64,000 nt of DNA, taken from assembly GCF_013283855.1 (NCBI RefSeq), contig NZ_CP054056.1:372001-436000 (forward strand). Direction: 5' to 3'. The first letter of the stretch is position 1, and every line of letters starts with the position of its first letter. Positions 60,970 through 64,000 of the stretch are shown piece after piece. Source of the stretch: Aquiluna borgnonia. Its GTDB lineage: Bacteria; Actinomycetota; Actinomycetes; Actinomycetales; Microbacteriaceae. A model generated the notes under the pieces. It made no database searches. It was not told where the DNA came from and saw nothing but the letters and a program-made list of their open reading frames with translations. Position numbers and translations under genes: made by a program.

Positions 60970-61818
60970 GGATCTAAGGTACACACCGTAGTCAGACTTG
61001 CTGTATTTTTCCGCTAGTTTTATCAACTGTTCTGAGTCAATTAAACCTAACCGAAAAGCGATTTCCTCAGGCGCTGAAATTTTAAAACCCTGACGCTGTT
61101 CGACCACTCGAACAAATTCCGATGCCATAGACATCGAATCGAAGGTCCCCGTGTCAAGCCAAGCAGTCCCTCTCGGGAGGACTCGGGCCTCCAGGAGGCC
61201 ATCATGGAGGTAGGAATTTAATACATCAACTATCTCCAGCTCTCCCCTATCGGACGGTTTGAGCAACTTGGCCCTCTCGGCAGCAGTTCCGTCGAGGAAG
61301 TACAGGCCGGTAATCGCTAAGTTACTTTTCGGTGCTGGGGGTTTTTCTGCCAAGGATTTAACTGATCCATCGCTTCGAAGTTCAATTACTCCATAACGCT
61401 CCGGATCGGTGACCGACTGGACCAGAATCGTCGCGCCTTCCTTTTTGGAGTAAGTCTCAAGAGTCTCGCCGACACCTGCCCCGTAAAAAATGTTGTCACC
61501 TAGGATCAGCGCGGTTGGTTCTCCGTCGGCAAAATCAGCCGAGAGTAAAAGTCCCTCGGCGATGCCTCTGGGCTCATCTTGAATTTTGTATAAGAGCTCG
61601 ATGCCCAAATCCGAGCCATCACCCAGCAAATCTCTGAATGAACTAACGTCTCTAGGCGAAGTAATTATCATGATCTGACGCGCACCGGCAAGAATCAGTG
61701 TGCTGAGAGGGTAGTAAACCATCGGCTTGTTGTAAACGGGAAGCAGCTGTTTTGAGACCGCAATCGTTAGCGGGTGAAGGCGTGTGCCACTGCCTCCTGC
61801 AAGAATAATTCCGCGCAT
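60958..61818 (-). CDS. rmlA: Glucose-1-phosphate thymidylyltransferase
   Basis: Makes dTDP-glucose from glucose 1-phosphate and dTTP. Motif LAGGSGTRLHPLT at the N-terminus, KPMVYYPLSTLILAG, GDNIFYGAG and the EKP of SLAEKPPAPKSN. Length 286 aa is typical. It is the only minus-strand gene within the plus-strand sugar block and is divergent from rmlB with 31 bp between starts. A TAGGCT hexamer lies 6 nt before its ATG. Confidence 0.94.
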   Translation of the reverse strand: MRGIILAGGSGTRLHPLTIAVSKQLLPVYNKPMVYYPLSTLILAGARQIMIITSPRDVSSFRDLLGDGSDLGIELLYKIQDEPRGIAEGLLLSADFADGEPTALILGDNIFYGAGVGETLETYSKKEGATILVQSVTDPERYGVIELRSDGSVKSLAEKPPAPKSNLAITGLYFLDGTAAERAKLLKPSDRGELEIVDVLNSYLHDGLLEARVLPRGTAWLDTGTFDSMSMASEFVRVVEQRQGFKISAPEEIAFRLGLIDSEQLIKLAEKYSKSDYGVYLRSLIG

Positions 61819-61849
61819 CTTGCTAGCCTATCCAAGGAAGGGTGCGACG

Positions 61850-62803
61850 TTGAGAGTTTTAGTAACTGGTGGTGCTGGATTCATAGGTTCAAACTTTGTC
61901 TCCCGCAGCATCTCTCAATTTCCGAATCTGAGCATTATCGTCCTTGACTCACTTACCTATGCCGGCAAACTCGCCAATTTAGAAGCTCACCTGGGTGAAA
62001 TTGAATTTGTGCATGGAGACATTCGAGACAGTGCGCTTCTCGATCAATTAGTTTCCAGGGTTGATCTGGTTGTACACTTTGCCGCAGAGTCTCATAATGA
62101 CAACTCGTTAAATGGCCCTCGAGTGTTCTACGAGACCAATGTATTAGGGACGTTGAATCTAGCCTCAGCCTGTGTCAAGTACGGCGTAAGGCTTCACCAT
62201 GTTTCAACCGACGAGGTTTTTGGCGATTTGCCCCTCGACTCCGAATTGGAATTTGACGTCGAGACCCCTTACAACCCTTCAAGCCCATACTCGGCAAGTA
62301 AAGCGGCAAGCGACCAACTTGTCCGTGCCTGGGTTCGATCATTCGGCCTTACTGCAACGATTTCAAACTGTTCCAACAATTACGGCAAACATCAACATTG
62401 GGAAAAGCTAATTCCTGCGACCGTTTTGCGCATCTACCGTGGTGAGCGTCCGAAAGTTTATGGTGACGGGAAAAACGTTCGTGATTGGATCCACGTGGAC
62501 GATCATACGGATGGCATATGGGCAGTAATCAATAAAGGGGAAGTAGGTTCAACCTATCTATTGGGAGCGAGGGACCGGAAGGACAATTTGAGCTTGGTTA
62601 CAGGGTTGCTTGCCGCAGCGAAGAGAAATCCAAGCGAGATAGAGTTTGTCGAAGATCGAGCCGGACACGATAAAAAGTATGCCATCAATCCAGAATCGGC
62701 TTGGCGGCTAGGATGGCGCCCAAATCATTCTGACATTGAGGTTCAACTGCCTGAACTTTATGATTTCTATTCGTCTCGAGCCCGGGCGGAATTTGGCGAG
62801 TGA
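61850..62803 (+). CDS. rmlB: dTDP-glucose 4,6-dehydratase
   Basis: Converts dTDP-glucose to dTDP-4-keto-6-deoxyglucose, feeding FdtA and FdtB. NAD site VTGGAGFIGSNF at the very N-terminus, catalytic STDEVFGDL (Asp-Glu pair) and YSASKAASD (Tyr-Lys pair), and NCSNNYGKHQHWEKLIP. I choose TTG 61850 (317 aa), so that the protein begins LRVLVTGG, with GGAAGGG 7 nt upstream; an ATG further upstream lies inside divergent rmlA. No rmlC or rmlD is present here, consistent with an amino-sugar end product. Confidence 0.93.
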   Translation: MRVLVTGGAGFIGSNFVSRSISQFPNLSIIVLDSLTYAGKLANLEAHLGEIEFVHGDIRDSALLDQLVSRVDLVVHFAAESHNDNSLNGPRVFYETNVLGTLNLASACVKYGVRLHHVSTDEVFGDLPLDSELEFDVETPYNPSSPYSASKAASDQLVRAWVRSFGLTATISNCSNNYGKHQHWEKLIPATVLRIYRGERPKVYGDGKNVRDWIHVDDHTDGIWAVINKGEVGSTYLLGARDRKDNLSLVTGLLAAAKRNPSEIEFVEDRAGHDKKYAINPESAWRLGWRPNHSDIEVQLPELYDFYSSRARAEFGE

Positions 62804-63570
62804 AGATATTTTTATATCCGTTACTGCGGCTTTACAGAAGTTTTGTATTCAGGCTAACCAGAGGTGTGGCTGATAAATACGACGATCAGGGGCTGGCGAC
62901 GTCTATTGTCGAGGGCGACCTAAGGCTTTGGAAGAGCTGGCATGAAAGTCTCTGCCCTTTCGTCGAGAGGGTATTCGAAGATTTCTCATTGGGTGGAACC
63001 GCATCACCACTAACGGTTTTGGATTTTGGCGGCGGTGGTGGCAGGCATGGTTTTGCAGTTACACGCAGTGGACGTGCACAGTGGTTTGTAGTTGAAACAC
63101 CTGCATTGGCGACTGCTGCCTCCAGAACTCTGAGCGAGACCGGAATTGAGTTTTTCTCCAGCATCCAGCAAGTGAAAAATCAGGCGAACCAAGTTGATTT
63201 GGTGCACGTGTCAAGTTCGCTTCAATACACCAGCAACCCCAGCGAAGTTCTAAGGGAGTTAGTTGGATTAAATCCAAAGTTTTTAGTGTTTGAAAAATTG
63301 GTACTAACGCAAAAATCATCCCAGATTAAAATGTTTCAATATTCTTTGCTGGGTGACAACATACCGCAGCCATCAAAGGACTTTAAACTTTGGATAAGCG
63401 CGGTGCGATACCCACTGATCGCAATCCCTAAGTCCAAGTTCCTTGAGATTCTAGGCAGAGATTACGAGGTGGTGGCTCATACCCTGGAGCCGGTCCAGTC
63501 TCACCTACCAATGTTTAAGGGTCTTGGTCAACACACTTTCCTGGTGAAGCGACGGGTCAATGAGCGATGA
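62800..63570 (+). CDS. Putative methyltransferase (TIGR04325-like)
   Basis: A 256-aa protein with a SAM-binding-like motif VLDFGGGGGRHGF (near residue 75) followed by a WFVVETPALATAASR segment and a VDLVHVSSSLQYTSNP stretch, the pattern of a family of surface-glycan-associated putative methyltransferases. A sugar O- or N-methylation step is plausible but unproven. GTG start overlapping the rmlB stop by 4 nt. Confidence 0.65.
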   Translation: MKIFLYPLLRLYRSFVFRLTRGVADKYDDQGLATSIVEGDLRLWKSWHESLCPFVERVFEDFSLGGTASPLTVLDFGGGGGRHGFAVTRSGRAQWFVVETPALATAASRTLSETGIEFFSSIQQVKNQANQVDLVHVSSSLQYTSNPSEVLRELVGLNPKFLVFEKLVLTQKSSQIKMFQYSLLGDNIPQPSKDFKLWISAVRYPLIAIPKSKFLEILGRDYEVVAHTLEPVQSHLPMFKGLGQHTFLVKRRVNER

Positions 63571-64000
63571 TTAGTCCAAGTTCTTCGCTTGTCGAAAATA
63601 AGGTCCCGGTTGCGATTGTCATCTTCAGGCGCCCCGAGCTCACGAAGAGGGTCCTAGCTGCGCTATCCCTTACCAAACCGGAAAGACTCTTTGTTATTGC
63701 AGATGGCCCACGACCGGGGAGGCCCGATGACATAGAAGCGGTTTCAGCTGCAAGGGCGCTTTTCGAAGACCTGGACTGGAAGTGTGAAGTTACCAAAATT
63801 TATTCGGCTACGAACCTCGGACTAAGAGCCAGAGTTATTTCTGGGTTGGACGAGGTGTTCCGACAGGTGGATTCGGCAATTATCCTGGAAGACGACTGTC
63901 TCCCTTCCTCAAGTTTCTTTAAATTTGCATCTGAGCTGATTGACCGCTACAAGGACGAGCCAACCGTAGCCTTGGTAAGCGCCAATAACTTTGCACCTAA
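63567..64000 (+). CDS. Glycosyltransferase, N-terminal part (cut by window edge)
   Basis: The first 144 codons of a GT-A-like glycosyltransferase. VPVAIVIFRRPELTKRVL, ADGPRPGRPDD, NLGLRARVISGLDEVF and ILEDDCLPSSSFFKF are typical of a group of surface-glycan transferases in which the LEDD is the metal motif. The ATG overlaps the previous stop by 4 nt. The gene continues past the right edge. Confidence 0.75.
   Translation, partial: MISPSSSLVENKVPVAIVIFRRPELTKRVLAALSLTKPERLFVIADGPRPGRPDDIEAVSAARALFEDLDWKCEVTKIYSATNLGLRARVISGLDEVFRQVDSAIILEDDCLPSSSFFKFASELIDRYKDEPTVALVSANNFAP

Noticed and set aside
1-64000. CRISPR arrays, cas genes, prophage or toxin-antitoxin cassettes
   Set aside because: No regularly spaced repeats or matching genes were seen; the MORN/YwqK-like protein lacks a partner toxin.

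Overview
This window looks like a compact chromosome segment from an actinobacterium of the family Microbacteriaceae, most likely one of the small-genome freshwater planktonic lineages (Rhodoluna/Aquiluna-like). This is inferred from gene content and order. The signs are: a one-chain 2-oxoglutarate decarboxylase/dehydrogenase (kgd), GlpX as the fructose bisphosphatase, the sigR-rsrA pair facing aroA-rsgA-hisN, a fused Opp/Dpp double ATPase, a reduced Tad pilus set and moderate GC. Genes are packed tightly, with 4-nt ATGA/GTGA overlaps inside operons and overlapping stop codons at many convergent ends. No gene-free stretch exceeds 300 bases. The longest gaps are 43975-44174 (promoter of an oligopeptide-binding protein), 50947-51134 (only a weak hairpin seen) and 32747-32929 (operators between deoR and the galactosidase genes).

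Layout. 1-9600: housekeeping genes (xseA fragment, ispH, fba-pfkB, rmuC, an exonuclease, ychF, ridA and small genes, cysK-cysE). 9600-20400: a lipoprotein, glpX, a transporter, hisN-rsgA-aroA, the SigR/RsrA redox-stress module, an SGNH hydrolase and kgd. 20500-30700: two CNNM/CBS membrane proteins on the plus strand, then a run of minus-strand genes (M20 amidohydrolase, metY, metX, MFS, OYE flavoenzyme, ABC exporter). 30700-38300: ung, a GNAT acetyltransferase, a DeoR regulator divergent from an alpha-/beta-galactosidase pair, a Fic protein with a winged-helix tail, and tRNA-Leu(UAG). 38390-41960: a minimal Tad pilus locus. 41950-50950: two exporters and an oligopeptide ABC transporter operon with an antisense PH-domain gene inside it.

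51135-64000 is a surface-glycan island, visibly more AT-rich than the rest. A six-gene minus-strand operon (pseF-pseB-pseC-pseG-formyltransferase-pseI) should build a pseudaminic acid from UDP-GlcNAc and activate it with CMP. A formyltransferase-fold protein sits where the acetyltransferase PseH is usually found. The facing plus-strand set (two glycosyltransferases, fdtB, fdtA, rmlB, a methyltransferase and a further glycosyltransferase cut by the window edge), with rmlA on the minus strand, should make and transfer a dTDP-3-amino-3,6-dideoxyhexose. Together they point to a cell-surface glycopolymer carrying a nonulosonic acid and a 3-amino sugar.

Transcription signals. Several single or operon-leading genes (ispH, the exonuclease, ychF, a DUF3052 gene, glpX, ung, the EamA gene, fic) have a TAnnnT hexamer exactly 6 nt before the start codon and no clear ribosome binding site. 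This suggests common leaderless translation. Other genes have good AAGGAGG-type sites. All functions here are read from sequence by eye; no database search was run.
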